From NCBI GenBank assembly GCA_958295665.1, contig OY282559.1, positions 267,134,057 to 267,198,056 on the forward strand: DNA of 64,000 nt, written 5' to 3'. Every line of letters begins with the position of its first letter. The stretch's first letter is position 1. This document shows positions 36,427-47,499 of this stretch, piece after piece. The stretch comes from Tipula vernalis (lineage: Eukaryota; Arthropoda; Insecta; Diptera; Tipulidae). A program made the translations under genes and the position numbers. Under the pieces are notes generated by a model that was given only the letters and a program-made list of their open reading frames with translations, made no database searches and was not told the DNA's origin.

Positions 36427-37716
36427 TTATGTGTACCGAATGAAATTTGTAATTGGTAAATGAAGAATTAAAACTAAACGGCAATATATACTCATTATTT
36501 TTCTTTAATTGTTCTATTGCACATATCGTACAGGTTTTAAATAATAGTATTCTTTCAAACTTTTTGTTCATTTGACGGCGAACATTCACTTTTTCCCGTA
36601 TGGAAGCCATTAGGTTCTGGATGGTGTCTTCGGTGACTCTGGCGGATGCCCGTTTCCATCTGTACTGGAATTCTTGGTCATTTTTCGCAGCTTTAGGCTC
36701 TTTTTTTCAATTTCTTATTCACTAAAGCTCAATATTTTTCGATTGGACGGTCTTCTGGCACGGCAGGCGGATTGCAATCCTTTGAAACAAATTCGATGTT
36801 ATTGGCTTTCATAAAATCCATTGTACCCGTAGCATAATGAATCGAGGCACGATCGGGCCAAAAAATAGTAGGGCTATTGTGTTTTTTTAGAAACGGCAAC
36901 AAACGTTTCTGAAGGCATTCCTTGATGTAGATTTCGCCATTCATAATCCCATTTATTATGTATTGACGTGCTCTTAAGCCGCATTGGCAAATTGCTTGCC
37001 AAACCATACGTTTTTGCCAAATTTTTCAACAGCTATGGTAGTAATTGCGTTACACCTCTCTTTTTGGTGTAATATTGGGGACCGGGAAGTGTCGAGAAAT
37101 CCATTTTCACGTAAGTCTCGCCGTCCATTATGATACAAGAATCTTTTCTTTCGTTCAACCACTTGTTCAGATTCTTTGCTCGATCGATCCCTCTATTAAA
37201 TTGTTCAACACTTCTTTTGGGGGTTTTTGACTTCTTGTATGTCCGTAGATTATTTCTGGTTTTAGCTCGTTCCACCATCGATTTGGTTGTTTTGGTTTTT
37301 CTGGCCAAATCCGCCACAGACATCGAGAGATGTTTGGAAATGACTCTTACAATTTTCTGATCCAACATTTTATTTCGAGCACCTTTTTTTGCTCCGGATC
37401 CGGGCTTGCGTGATACAGAAAGATTGATTTCACTTTTTTTTTACATTTGTTACCGTATTACTGGAAACACCGGCCAATTTAGCCATTTTTTTATTGGTGT
37501 ACTCTGAATATCATTGCACAATCGAATTATTAAATCACGTTTTTCTCCTTCTGATGCGTCCATTTCGAAATAAATAAAACAAATGCCCAATTTGACGTTT
37601 ATTCGTTTTTTAAAATGGTTTTTCTACAAAATAACGGTACCAATTTTTTTATTTCGCGTAGTAACCTATGAGATAATATAAATTGGGGAATCACAAATTT
37701 CATTCGGTACACATAA
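36427..37716 (-). mobile_element. Mariner-type element of the DD37E group
   Basis: The left end TTATGTGTACCGAATGAAAT and the right end with its complement (ATTTCATTCGGTACACATAA) lie in TA dinucleotides. The 1290-base element encloses the broken transposase described separately. Confidence 0.85.
36729..37560 (-). pseudogene. IS630-Tc1-mariner transposase, DD37E type, frameshifted
   Basis: Minus-strand pieces line up as one transposase. An N-terminal stretch upstream of 37368 gives way to MSVADLARKTKTTKSMVERA (helix-turn-helix) and KTPKRSVEQFNRGI. Then come CIIMDGETYVKMDF with the first catalytic Asp, KRGVTQLLP and, after a frameshift, FGKNVWFGKQFANAA / MVWQAICQCGLRARQYI. The last frame has TIFWPDRASIHYA with the second Asp and NPPAVPEDRPIEKY with the Glu. 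I count 37 residues between the last two, which identifies the DD37E group known from mosquitoes and other insects. At least one frameshift (about 36990-37040) makes it inactive as it stands. Confidence 0.87.
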
Positions 37717-37719
37717 TAA

Positions 37720-38071
37720 TTTATAATGGTTTCTGACATTCTCCGGCAGAAACTAATAAAACGATTTTCTTGCAGTAATGTGTCAGACGAATGTAAACTT
37801 TCTGACAAAACGCTAAAATTAACAAAACGTATATGTATACAAAATTTGTTAAATTAACAAAAACATTTATATGTGTAGGTGAAACAATGGGTAAAAGCAA
37901 TATTTCATTCAAAGAGAAAAATTTGTTAATTATAATATTTCAAATCAATAAATAAATTTACCTAAAATAAATTACTAAAAAATTAAATCTATAATTAACA
38001 ATAAATTCGCATACATTTTTATACAAACGAAATACAATAAAATAATAATTATTCAAATAACACATAGTTTA
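37720..38071. other. AT-rich spacer
   Basis: No gene or repeat is recognised between the DD37E element and the satellite. Confidence 0.4.
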
Positions 38072-38797
38072 TAGGTTCACTGTATTGAACTCACAGAGAT
38101 GTTCCCGGGATATGACCTATGCCAATATTTAGCTTAAGGGGTGTTCTTTTAAATAAAAATGGCGGGATTACTCTACGGAGAGAAGGAACCTTTTCTTATT
38201 GCGCGTGAACACTTGAAGTATATATGAAAATGTATGTAATTTAGGGTTTCACTATATTGAAGATTGGCCAACTCACAGAAACGTTCCCGGGGTATGACAT
38301 ATGCCAATATTTAGCTTAAGGGGTGCTCTTTTAAATAAAAATGGTGAGATTACTCTACGGAGAGAAGGAACCTTTTCTTATTGCGCGTGAACACTTGAAG
38401 TATATATGAAAATGTATGTAATTTAGGGTTTCACTATATTGAAGATTGGCCAACTCACAGAAACGTTCCCGGGGTATGACATATGCCAATATTTAGCTTA
38501 AGGGGTGCTCTTTTAAATAAAAATGGTGAGATTACTCTACGGAGAGAAGGAACCTTTTCTTATTGCGCGTGAACACTTGAAGTATATATGAAAATGTATG
38601 TAATTTAGGGTTTCACTATATTGAAGATTGGCCAACTCACAGAAACGTTCCCGGGGTATGACATATGCCAATATTTAGCTTAAGGGGTGCTCTTTTAAAT
38701 AAAAATGGTGAGATTACTCTACGGAGAGAAGGAACCTTTTGTTATTGCGTGTGAACATTTGAAGTATCTATGAAAATTTATGTAATTTAGATTTTCG
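38072..38797. repeat. Satellite-like tandem array, 182-bp period, four units
   Basis: TTAGGGTTTCACTATATTGA recurs at about 38241, 38423 and 38605, each 182 bases apart. Units share GTTCCCGGGGTATGACATATG and CTCTACGGAGAGAAGGAACC. The middle units are nearly identical, while the first and last are diverged, as expected for unequal crossing-over. The unit is non-coding. Confidence 0.92.
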
Positions 38798-38906
38798 CTG
38801 TTAAAAATTTAAATATTAATTTTATCGTTCCTCTTTTGTATTTTTTTAATTGGTTAAGGCTGATAGATGAATTTGTTTCTATGTATAAATTGGTTAACTA
38901 AACTTA

Positions 38907-39768
38907 CTATTTACAATAAAATAAAATTGCCGGATTAACATATAGTTTGTCAGTAGTCAGCACAGGGAATTTCTTTAGGTCGTCAAAAACTTCCCAATTA
39001 TTATTGGGCCGTTTTACGACATCGGTGTAGTGTTTAACTAAATTATTATAATTTATTAATGCCTTCAAAAAATAATTTTCGTTATTAAATAATATTTTGG
39101 CTTCAATCTCGCAAAGCTTTATATTGTAGTTTTCATTATTATAAGATTGAACATCTGCAATAGCTATGTCATAATTACTTATAATTTTATTTACTATTAA
39201 ATTTCCACCACAGTCAGAGCATGGTTAAAGTTCCAAAAGAAATCGAACTTGCAACATTGCGGAGCGTATTTTCGTTCACTCTGGAAATATCGAAGGGTAA
39301 ATAGCAACTCTGTGAATTACGAATACGAACCACCCCTTCTTCGACACACTTCTGATACACCGATGTTGGTTGGGGTATCATTTTATTAATTAAATATGTT
39401 ATTTGGCACTCGGCATTCAATATAGAAGTGCTGCCAAACTGTTCTATGCAGTTAATCTGCTTGAATATTTCAAATAATATGTCAGTTCGAATGTCATATA
39501 TTTCAGAAGTTATTTTTTTGGAAGAAATTATTTTGAAAATTAAATTAAAAAAATCTGTATTAATTTCTCCAAACTTGATTTTCAAAATTTCTGTATCCAA
39601 ACCCATACATACTAAAATCGCCGTGATTGAATCAAAACCACAAGTATTGATCACTGATATGGTTTCTTCTCCATAAACTTTTGAAAATCCGTTGGTAAGT
39701 GATGGGACTTGCTCAACACTGAAACCCTTAATATTTTCTAAGTCAACTTCAACCATTTTTTTATTCAT
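38907..39768 (-). pseudogene. C-terminal USP/C98-like cysteine-protease domain of the large transposon protein
   Basis: This is the same minus-strand frame that follows the transposase core, after one TGA near 39769. It carries SVINTCGFDSITAILVCMGL, matching the N-T-C box of ubiquitin-specific peptidases (Cys codon at 39640-39642). A CSDCGG zinc-ribbon half follows a frameshift near 39215. Then come LVKHYTDVVKRPNNNWEVFD and DDLKKFPV (His codon at 39030-39032), matching the USP His box HYxxYVK...WxxFDD, and the domain ends YVNPAILFYCK (family AYxLFYxR). Order and spacing agree with a USP fold of about 280 residues. USPL1-type SUMO peptidases (C98) are an alternative. Substrate and role are unknown. 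Motifs are seen directly; the enzymatic call is inference. Confidence 0.62.
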
Positions 39769-40868
39769 GTATCAATTAATTACATTTCTACCGAAATGTT
39801 TTGGGGTTTTATTAGATGGTCTAATTTTTTTATTCCATTCTTCTTCATTCAACATATCATCCGGAAGATATTTTCTTTTACTAGTTCTGGGAGTTGAAAC
39901 TAAAGGCTCTGGCATTTTGATGGACTTTAGTTTTTGTTCACATCTGAATTTTAATACGTTCACGACCCGCCCTAGTTTCATTCTCTTATTTTTTAAATAA
40001 TGGTTTTTGACTGCGCTAAACCAATTTTCAATTACGGCGTTAGAAATATTGCCATGTACACCAAACATATTTAAAAAATATTGGCCCATAAAATAATATA
40101 CGAAAAGTATTTTTTAATTACAAATTGTACAAATTTATCGCAATAAAATTTGTTTCGTTTTGAACCACGTTCGTTTTGTATTTTTATTTGTACTTCTTTG
40201 TAAATACCTTTGTATTTTAAATAGAATGGGTTTGAAGTATCTTCCGGCCAAATATTAATATTATGATTGATCTCATCTTGAGGTTTCCAATTTTCCGAAT
40301 CAGCATAATTATCACAGTAAATTTTTCCTATCATTTGTACAAATGTATCATAGGCATGTTTACTGTTTCTCGTGATATTGGGCGAGCACATTATAGCACA
40401 AAATTGTCGGAATAACTCGTCCACGCAATCCACTGATTTAGCGCAAAGAATAGCACAAAAAAAATCCAGTATTAAATTTCGATGCTCTGCGTCTATATTA
40501 GGTATTTTTTTTTTATTTGAATTGTAATAATATTTATAAAATGAGCGCAACAAATATAAATTGGTATGATTGCTTTTTTCGAAGATTTTTGATTTTCGAT
40601 ATAGTCAAAATTGACTTGAATATATTCAGATACGGTCATGGAATTAAACGTATAAGATATGGCATTTATAAGGGCCCATGACCAATCGACCACAAAGTAA
40701 TATCCCTTCAGGTGCTTTATAGTAATTTCCATTTCTTTCTTCACGTCTAATAAAAATTTGCCTAATGTCCATGCATCATGTTGACAAAAAATGAATTCGG
40801 CAATTGGAATTATATTAAAATTAGTTTTAATCACACATGCGTAGTATAAAATTCTTTTATACATACAC

Positions 40869-42951
40869 TGCGCCAATTATAAAACGGAACAGAAATTTTC
40901 TTGGAAAAAATACCCAGATATGAACGCTTGTATCTTGGTGAAATAACACCTTTCAAAAAAAAATTTTTGTTTCTAGTTGAAGGAAATTTTGTTTTCTTTT
41001 CGATACTGGAAACCGTTTTGTTTTATTTTGTTTTTTATGACATTTTTGAGTAAAACAAAAGGTGTCTAAAAAAATAAAAATTTGCTGCTGTTTGAAACTG
41101 CAAACGAACTTGCTTGATATTTCATTCAAAAATCCAAATCGGCCATTATATAGAGAATTTAGAAACCTTGCAAAATGAAACTAGGAAAATTTCTGTGCGG
41201 CCACTCATTATCGAGTAATTGAAGTTTTAGAGAAAACGTATCAAAAAGCGTATACACGTTAACAAGTAAATTTTTTTATCTTGTAAACTAAACACTCTAC
41301 GATAAAATTTTGAGCCACATTTTGATATCAGGCGTAATTTTGCTGATCCAAAATCAAGGAGAAAATATGTTTTTACAGTGAAAAGTTTGATTTATTTCAT
41401 AAGGTATATTGCAAACAAAATCCTTTTAAACTTTATTCAAACGTAATAAAACTAAAATCTACGAACAAGCTGGAATTTTCAATAACGCGTGCTACCTCCT
41501 CTAGCCGGCATTACTTCATAAATACACCGTGGCATATTTAAAACATTGCGTGTCGAAGTTCCTGCAAATTTGTTGGTTGCCTTGTCCGTTTTCTTACACG
41601 CCTTTGTAACATATCCCAGACGTGTTCTATGGGCGTTAAATCTGGATTTCGCGGAGGATGGCTTATTAAATTAATGCGGTACTGTTGCAGAAATTGGCAT
41701 GTGTTTAGAGCTGTGTGCAGCCAGGCATTATCATGCATAAAAAAAATCCGCGCACAATTTGCCTTTTCATGGAAAGCATATGAAACCTTAAAATTTCTTC
41801 CACGTACCGTGCTGATGTTAAAGCTGGATGTGGTATTACTACCAAATCTGTCTTGCAATTCCAAAGAAATATCCGCCCAAACCATCACCGAACCTCAATG
41901 AAATGCTACGACTGGCATCACGCAAGGGTGTAATCGTTCTCCTAGTGAACGCCAAATTCTGCATCGGCCGACTGAAGCATACAAATTGAACGCGATTCAT
42001 CCGTAAAATGGACCTTAAACCAGTCCCTCTGAGTCCAGTTGTCATACTGCAAGGCATAATTTCTTCTTTGTCGACGGTAATTATCAGTCAGATACGGAAC
42101 TCTAACAAGTCGACGTGATCTTGTCGATAAACCTTCAACCGATTTAGTATCAACTGTTTTGATGTCTGGTTTTGTTTAGGTACATTAATTCTTATTGCTT
42201 GACCACTGCTTGTCCTGTTCTTTCTAGCATAACGTGCGATAGCTCGATCTTCTCTTAATGTAGTTTGTCTTGGTCGACCAGACCCTCCGCGGCGACTCAC
42301 ACTGCCTATTTCTAAATATGGATGCCAAGTCCAGTTCACAACAGACACACTAATATCACAGATTCGCTCAATTTCCCGATAAGTTTCACCGGCTTCAACT
42401 AAAGCAACAATTTTTGTAGCGCGAACGAGTAATTGTTCTTTTCGATTCATCTCGCTTTTTCTCTCGATTTTCCATAAAATAACGTTAAATTTAAAGTGGC
42501 TCAAAATTTTATCGTAGAGTGTTTAGTTTACAAGATAAAAAAATTTACTTGTTAACGTGTATACGCTTTTTGATACGTTTTCTCTAAAACTTCAATAACT
42601 CGATAATGAGTGGCCGCACAGAAATTTTCCTAGTTTTATTTTGCAAGGTTTCTAAATTCTCTATAAAATGGCCATTTTGGATTTTTGAATGAAATATCGA
42701 GCAAGTTCGTTTACAGTTTCAAACAGCAGCAAATTTTTATTTTATTTAGACACCTTTTGTTTTACTCAAAAATGTCATAAAAAAACAAAATAAAACAAAA
42801 CGGTTTCCAGTATCGAAAAGAAAACAAAATTTCCTTCAACTAGAAACAAAAATTTTTTTTTGAAAGGTGTTATTTCACCAAGATACAAGCGTTCAAATCT
42901 GGGTATTTTTTCGAAGAAAATTTCTGTTCCGTTTTTTAATTGGCGCAGTGT
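40869..42951 (-). mobile_element. Tc1-like element with about 440-bp inverted repeats, nested in the large transposon gene
   Basis: The left end CACTGCGCCAATTATAAAAC and the right end (complement CACTGCGCCAATTAAAAAAC) begin arms that match for roughly 440 bases (to about 41310 and from about 42503), with TA at both outer edges. Removing the element plus one TA rejoins the surrounding reading frame exactly (ATH-free join: ...PTCHKEHMYKRILYY). Confidence 0.9.
41538..42504 (-). pseudogene. Tc1-like transposase (DD34E), frameshifted
   Basis: The N-terminal frame (42088-42504) has MNRKEQLLVRATKIVALVEAG, ETYREIERICDISVSVVNW and GSGRPRQTTLREDRAIARYA, the helix-turn-helix and GRPR hinge of the family. 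The middle is broken: the frame carrying FTDES (first Asp) around 41990-42010 is interrupted by stops. The C-terminal frame (41538-41888) has FFMHDNAWLHTA with the second Asp, PPRNPDLTPIEHVWDML with the Glu 34 residues later, and a normal end RTRQPTNLQELRHAMF. The DD34E spacing is intact, but the enzyme is split into at least three frames. Confidence 0.88.
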
Positions 42952-44149
42952 ATGTTCCTTATGACAAGTTGGAATTTTTATAATACCTCCAGTAGCGTCG
43001 AAATGAATAGCTCTGATTTCATTTGATTGCAAGAGCGCAATTTGTCGATTTCTTAGTAGAACTACTTGCAAAGGTTCGGTTACGGAATAAATATACCTAT
43101 TATCTTGAGGCTACATGCAACATTGAAAAAATAAATCGACTAAATCACAATCCTGAACCAAATCATCTTTTTTATAAAATTCCGATTTGATTTTTCTTAT
43201 GACGACAGGAGTGGTCATGTCTTGAGTATTTCCTTTCTTGTACAATTCTAAATCAGTGGCGCTTACCAAATCTAAATAAGTATTATGCGCACTTTGATTT
43301 TCAGAAATGAGCTTAATTTTTTGTCGCCGTAAACTACGATATTGCCGGAATATTTTTTCATTAGAGTGAATAATTTCACCTTCTTCGCCTTTGGTATAAA
43401 CTCGCATCTCTTTAGATTTAAAAATATCGAATTTATATTTTTGGTTGTGCAGCTTATCTTTGCATGACCCATATACTACAACTTTCGCGTCTCCCTTAGA
43501 AAGCGGATGTATTGTTTCGAATGTTAAGACGCAAGGGTTTTTGTTTTCTAATAAAACTCTGTGGATCAATTCTCTTATTTCTTCATTTGTTAATAACTCA
43601 AGGGCCTCACAAAATGGAGACGATAATTTCAATTTCCAATCAAAAGTTTTGGGTTTGATTTGCTTATTGCTTGGTAGCATACCAGGAATTTTGCATTCAG
43701 AACAGTTCAAATCAAATTTTTTTGACGTTATTAATGGTTTCGTTTGATCAATAAACTCCAACACAATTTCATCAGAAGAGTAAGTATGATTCTCGTTCAA
43801 AAGCTCATCGAAATCAATATTGGTGGCAGGAATAAATGTTAAACTCTTTATTTCATTACAAGAGGAAGTATCAACAGAAGAAACATCAGAACGACTGACC
43901 ACCTCTACATTTTGGCAAAATTCTTGATTTTGTTCGGACACTTTGCGGTTTCGCCATGCATAATACAATTTGCATATATTTTGACGAATTACCCTCATGT
44001 GCATTAGTCTACACAATTTTTCCATATCAGGTGTTTTATACCTTGAAAATTTAAAATTTTCAGGATCTTCATTTATGCTATATAAAACTGGTAGGACGGC
44101 GTCCTAGTTTTCAAATTGAAACTTAAAGCGTTAATGGATGATACAGGAA

Positions 44150-46560
44150 AAAACATGATTTGGGTACACACAACACAGTTGCGAAAATTCATGTTATTGG
44201 GTTTTAGAAACGTGAACGACTAACACACTCATATTTTACTTATCCTTAAAACGTGGCGAAATTCCAGATATTGAAATCAACCTGAGATTTCATGCTATTA
44301 TAACTAAACACATGGTTGATGGTAAACGTTCAACGGCCTTTCCGAAACCATTGAAAATTTCAATGATTATCCTAAATATTGACGACAAAACAACGGTCGA
44401 AATGTAGTTGTGCGTAATAAAACTATAGATAATTCTTGGATTGTACCATACAACCCTTATTTCAGTTTAAAATACAATTAACGTATATTTTACATATTAA
44501 CGTTGAAAGTTGTGGCTCTGCTGAGAGTGTGAAATATCTTTTTAAATATGTTTATAAAGGTCATGATTGTGCAAATGTGCGAATTCATGAATTCGCACAT
44601 TAGTGGTGCGACTTCTTTTTAAGATCTTAAAACTGTAAATGGAATAGTTCATACCAATGCGGACTTATGAACAATGATGATACATGGGGAAATACTTTAG
44701 ATGAAGCCATTCTTTGTAGCATGCCAAAGCAACTCCGAGAACTCTTCGCATACATTTGCGTGCTTGCGGTTCCGGAGAATGCACGTGATCTTTATCGAAG
44801 ATTTATTCTTTATCGAACATTATTGTATAAACAAAACATCTGTATATTGGCACGGTAGAAACTGCGGAAATTTTAATCTTCCAACTCCCGTTCATGATGC
44901 AGCGTTTAAACAGTAGGAAATGTTTGATCCAGCTGTTGAGCAACAAAAGGCAATAAATCTAATATAAGGCCTGAATATTGAACAGAATGCTGCTTTTGAT
45001 GAAATTACAAATTCTGTGTAAAATGATGATCTACCTGAAATATGTTTCTTTCTTGAAGGCCTTAGTGGTTGCGGAAAGACATTAGTCTACAAAACTCTAT
45101 TAATTTCAGTACGTGGTACTGAGGAAATTTACTACAAGGTGGAAGAATTTATCATTCTCAGTTTAAACTACCTGTATACCTTTGTTAGATACCTCAACAT
45201 CGCCAATGCGATTGAATACTTTACGATGGCAGGAGTCTACGATGGCATCCAGCACAGCATAGAAAGCTATAGATAAGCTGTTAAAACATATCATGAAAAG
45301 CTCCAAACCATATGGTGGTAAATCATTGCTTATTGGTGTAGATTTGTGCCAAATACTCCCGATAGTATCTCATGGGACTCGAGCTGCAATTGTAGAAGCA
45401 AGCATAAAGTTTAATGAAACTTGGAAAAGTTTAAAGTCTTGAAACTTAAAAATAACGTCCGATCTGTAGATCCTAAGTTTAGTCAATGGTTAGTTAAATT
45501 AGGCAATGGCTACCTGATGATAAAATAGAAATTCCTCAAAATATGATGTACAAAGATTCTTTAATTAAAGAAAGATTAACCATTGCAGATATTGAACGTT
45601 ATTACAGCCGAGCTATACTATGTTCTAAAAACTTGAAAGTTGGTGAAATCAATCAGAAAGTGTTGGATAAAATTAAAGGCGAAGAAGTAAATTATCTTAG
45701 TGCAGATTCCATTGATGATGTAAATGATGAAGATTGGCAAAATTACCCAGTTGAATTTCCAAATGAACAAGCTCCTTGACATAAACTACGTTTAAAAATT
45801 GGTTGCTTAGTAATGTTATCAAGAAATCTTAAACGAAGACTTAATTTACTTATTACAAATTTAATTATTCCAGAAATTTTGAATAGGGCAGGTGAAAAAG
45901 AAATTGTATTTACGGTATTTCAAAAATAAATTTAGCCCCGTTGAACGCAGAGCTTGCCTTTGTTCTCAGAAGAAGACAGTTTCCAGTTAAGCTTGCGTTT
46001 GCAATGACAATTAACAAATCACAAGGACAAGCTTTAGATAGGTTGGTATTTATTTACCATAGCCTGTTTTTAGTCATTGTTGTAATTTAAGTGTTGATTG
46101 TTAACAATAGTACTGGATTTAGTGGACTGTAATTTTTCACACGTTAGAATTGAAACAACCAATGTTAATGTCTAAATTTTATATGTAATTCAAGTACAAT
46201 TAATTTAATTATTTTTATTGACGAGAAGCGTCCAAACACATTGAGAATATTTTTACTACTACTACAAAAAATAATCATGCCGTAAAGTGGCGAATATGAG
46301 AACTAACAAGAAATAAAAAATAAAAAACTTTAGTTGACTTCATTGTTGGTAGATGACGTTATTTTTAACTCTTGATTGACAGTTGAATTTTAATATTCAT
46401 TTTTAACCCTTGGTTGGCGGTTGTGCGATTAACAGTCATGGACAGTTATATGTTGCTATTTCTCGAGCATGTCGTCGTTGCGACATCTAACGCAAAATGC
46501 TTGACCAAATAGATCAAGGACATCTAATAAAAGGATCTGATGCTGTTTTTACAAAAACCG
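44150..46560 (+). pseudogene. Helitron Rep/PIF1-helicase, heavily decayed
   Basis: Fragments on the plus strand follow the order of a Helitron protein. FPKP- and NVVVRNKTIDNSWIVPYNPY (about 44400-44460) are followed by SAESVKYLFKYVYKGHDC (44530-44575), from the replication-initiator region. MPKQLRELFAYICVLAVPEN (44721-44780) marks the linker. The PIF1-like helicase follows with FLEGLSGCGKTLVYKTLL (Walker A, 45047-45101), SLLIGVDLCQILPIVSHGTR (Walker B region, about 45325-45385), the open frame 45543-45779 (YYSRAILCSKNLKV; NYLSADSIDD), LAFAMTINKSQGQALDRL (45985-46043) and HGQLYVAISRACRR (46436-46478). Many stops separate these. The Rep HUH motif and Tyr residues were not found. Terminal TC and CTRR hairpin ends were not identified. 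Confidence 0.85.
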
Positions 46561-47080
46561 TAGTTTATAAGGTGATAACAATTAATTAATTGTTTCAACA
46601 CTCAGAATCACCAATAATTAAAGATTTTTAATACGAATCACTAAATGATCATTGTCAATACATGACCTATTTCATACTAAAACGCTTGTTTGTAAACAAA
46701 TAAACTTCAAACACAACCAGCTATCTCTGGCTTTACATAATTTGTAACGGAAGTCCTAAGACCTCGTTAACAGACACGATTTCAGGGGTTCGGTGGGGTA
46801 TGGGTAGCTGACTAGACTCAGGATATGGCGTGGGGATTTCCGGACATGAAACCGTGCTTGAATAACTGCATTTCAAAAAAGAACAAAAAGAACAGATCTC
46901 ATCAGGTGTCTGCAGGAACAAGAAAAAAATCGAATTATAAGCCGGGTGTGACCGTCCGGGATGACCACTCCACCCAACGGAATCAACACAGTCTGCTACA
47001 GAGGCCCCTTATCATCGGTCAGTCTACCGGTATATGAGTTGAACAGAAAAGCTTGTGTGAAATAAAGTGGACAATACTTG
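46561..47080. other. Unassigned, partly GC-richer
   Basis: From 46740 to 47040 the composition rises (GGTTCGGTGGGGTATGGG; GACCGTCCGGGATGACC) without a readable domain. It may be the 3' region of the Penelope fragment that follows on the minus strand. Confidence 0.35.
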
Positions 47081-47089
47081 TCCCATGTT

Positions 47090-47330
47090 CGAGTTCATAA
47101 GCACGTTTTTATAATAATCTTAAACTGCTTATACTGAATGAATGATTGTTTAGTATCATATGTTCAGCCACCGACTTGACTCGTTTGGTTTTGGTAAAAC
47201 AGTGGCTCTTTGATGTTCACTAAACCTTGTTTTTAGGCAAGGTTAATATTTAGGCTTGTTTTGTTCGCCCAATGTATTTAGCGCCACAGCCAGGTCCATC
47301 ACACGTTAATACATAAACTCGATTGTAACT
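47090..47330 (-). pseudogene. Penelope-like GIY-YIG endonuclease scrap
   Basis: The minus strand reads [20 protein letters not shown] (47253-47318), the conserved core of the GIY-YIG nuclease that ends Penelope-like retroelement proteins. After frame breaks it continues with EHQRATVLPK, SVAEHMILNNHSF and ELEHGTSI, in the family order (EH...AEH...H...E). Nothing of the reverse transcriptase was recognised. A charged segment [20 protein letters not shown] just upstream (about 47330-47400) may belong to the same protein. Confidence 0.68.
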
Positions 47331-47499
47331 TTCACTTTAGATTTAAATTCTTCTTTCTTTTTGTCATATTCTTGTTGTAGTAATTCCAATTTAGTTGGCT
47401 CAGCTAACAAGTGTACATTAGCCCTGTTCATTTTGTGGGATGTTTTTTATCGTTTTTAATTATTTTTAGTAATAACAGTTTTTGTTCAACTAAATTACA

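Larger units (their letters stand above)
38907..44105 (-). pseudogene. Large transposon protein: DDE transposase fused to a USP-like cysteine-protease domain (split by a Tc1 insertion)
   Basis: The minus strand encodes one protein of about 1000 residues. A reading open from about 44103 runs to 43111 (KTFDWKLKLSSPFCEALELL; YRSLRRQKIKLISENQ). After a single in-frame TAG it continues to 42957 with VVLLRNRQIALLQ and IRAIHFDATGG (first candidate Asp at 42997-42999). Here a Tc1 element intervenes. The reading resumes at 40866 in frame: KRILYYACVIKTN, YYFVVDWSWALINA (Asp, 40685-40687), a frameshift in a T run near 40505, CAILCAKSVD, a frameshift near 40085, and NISNAVIENWFSAVKNHYL (Glu, 40027-40029). 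The last part is a protease-like domain (separate entry). Similar DDE proteins occur in multicopy insect genes; a MULE or Kolobok relation is inference. I found no TIRs. It is inactive as read. Confidence 0.7.

Noticed and set aside
38072..38797. Regularly spaced repeats that might suggest a CRISPR array
   Set aside because: The units are 182-bp head-to-tail copies without unique spacers, in a eukaryotic genome.
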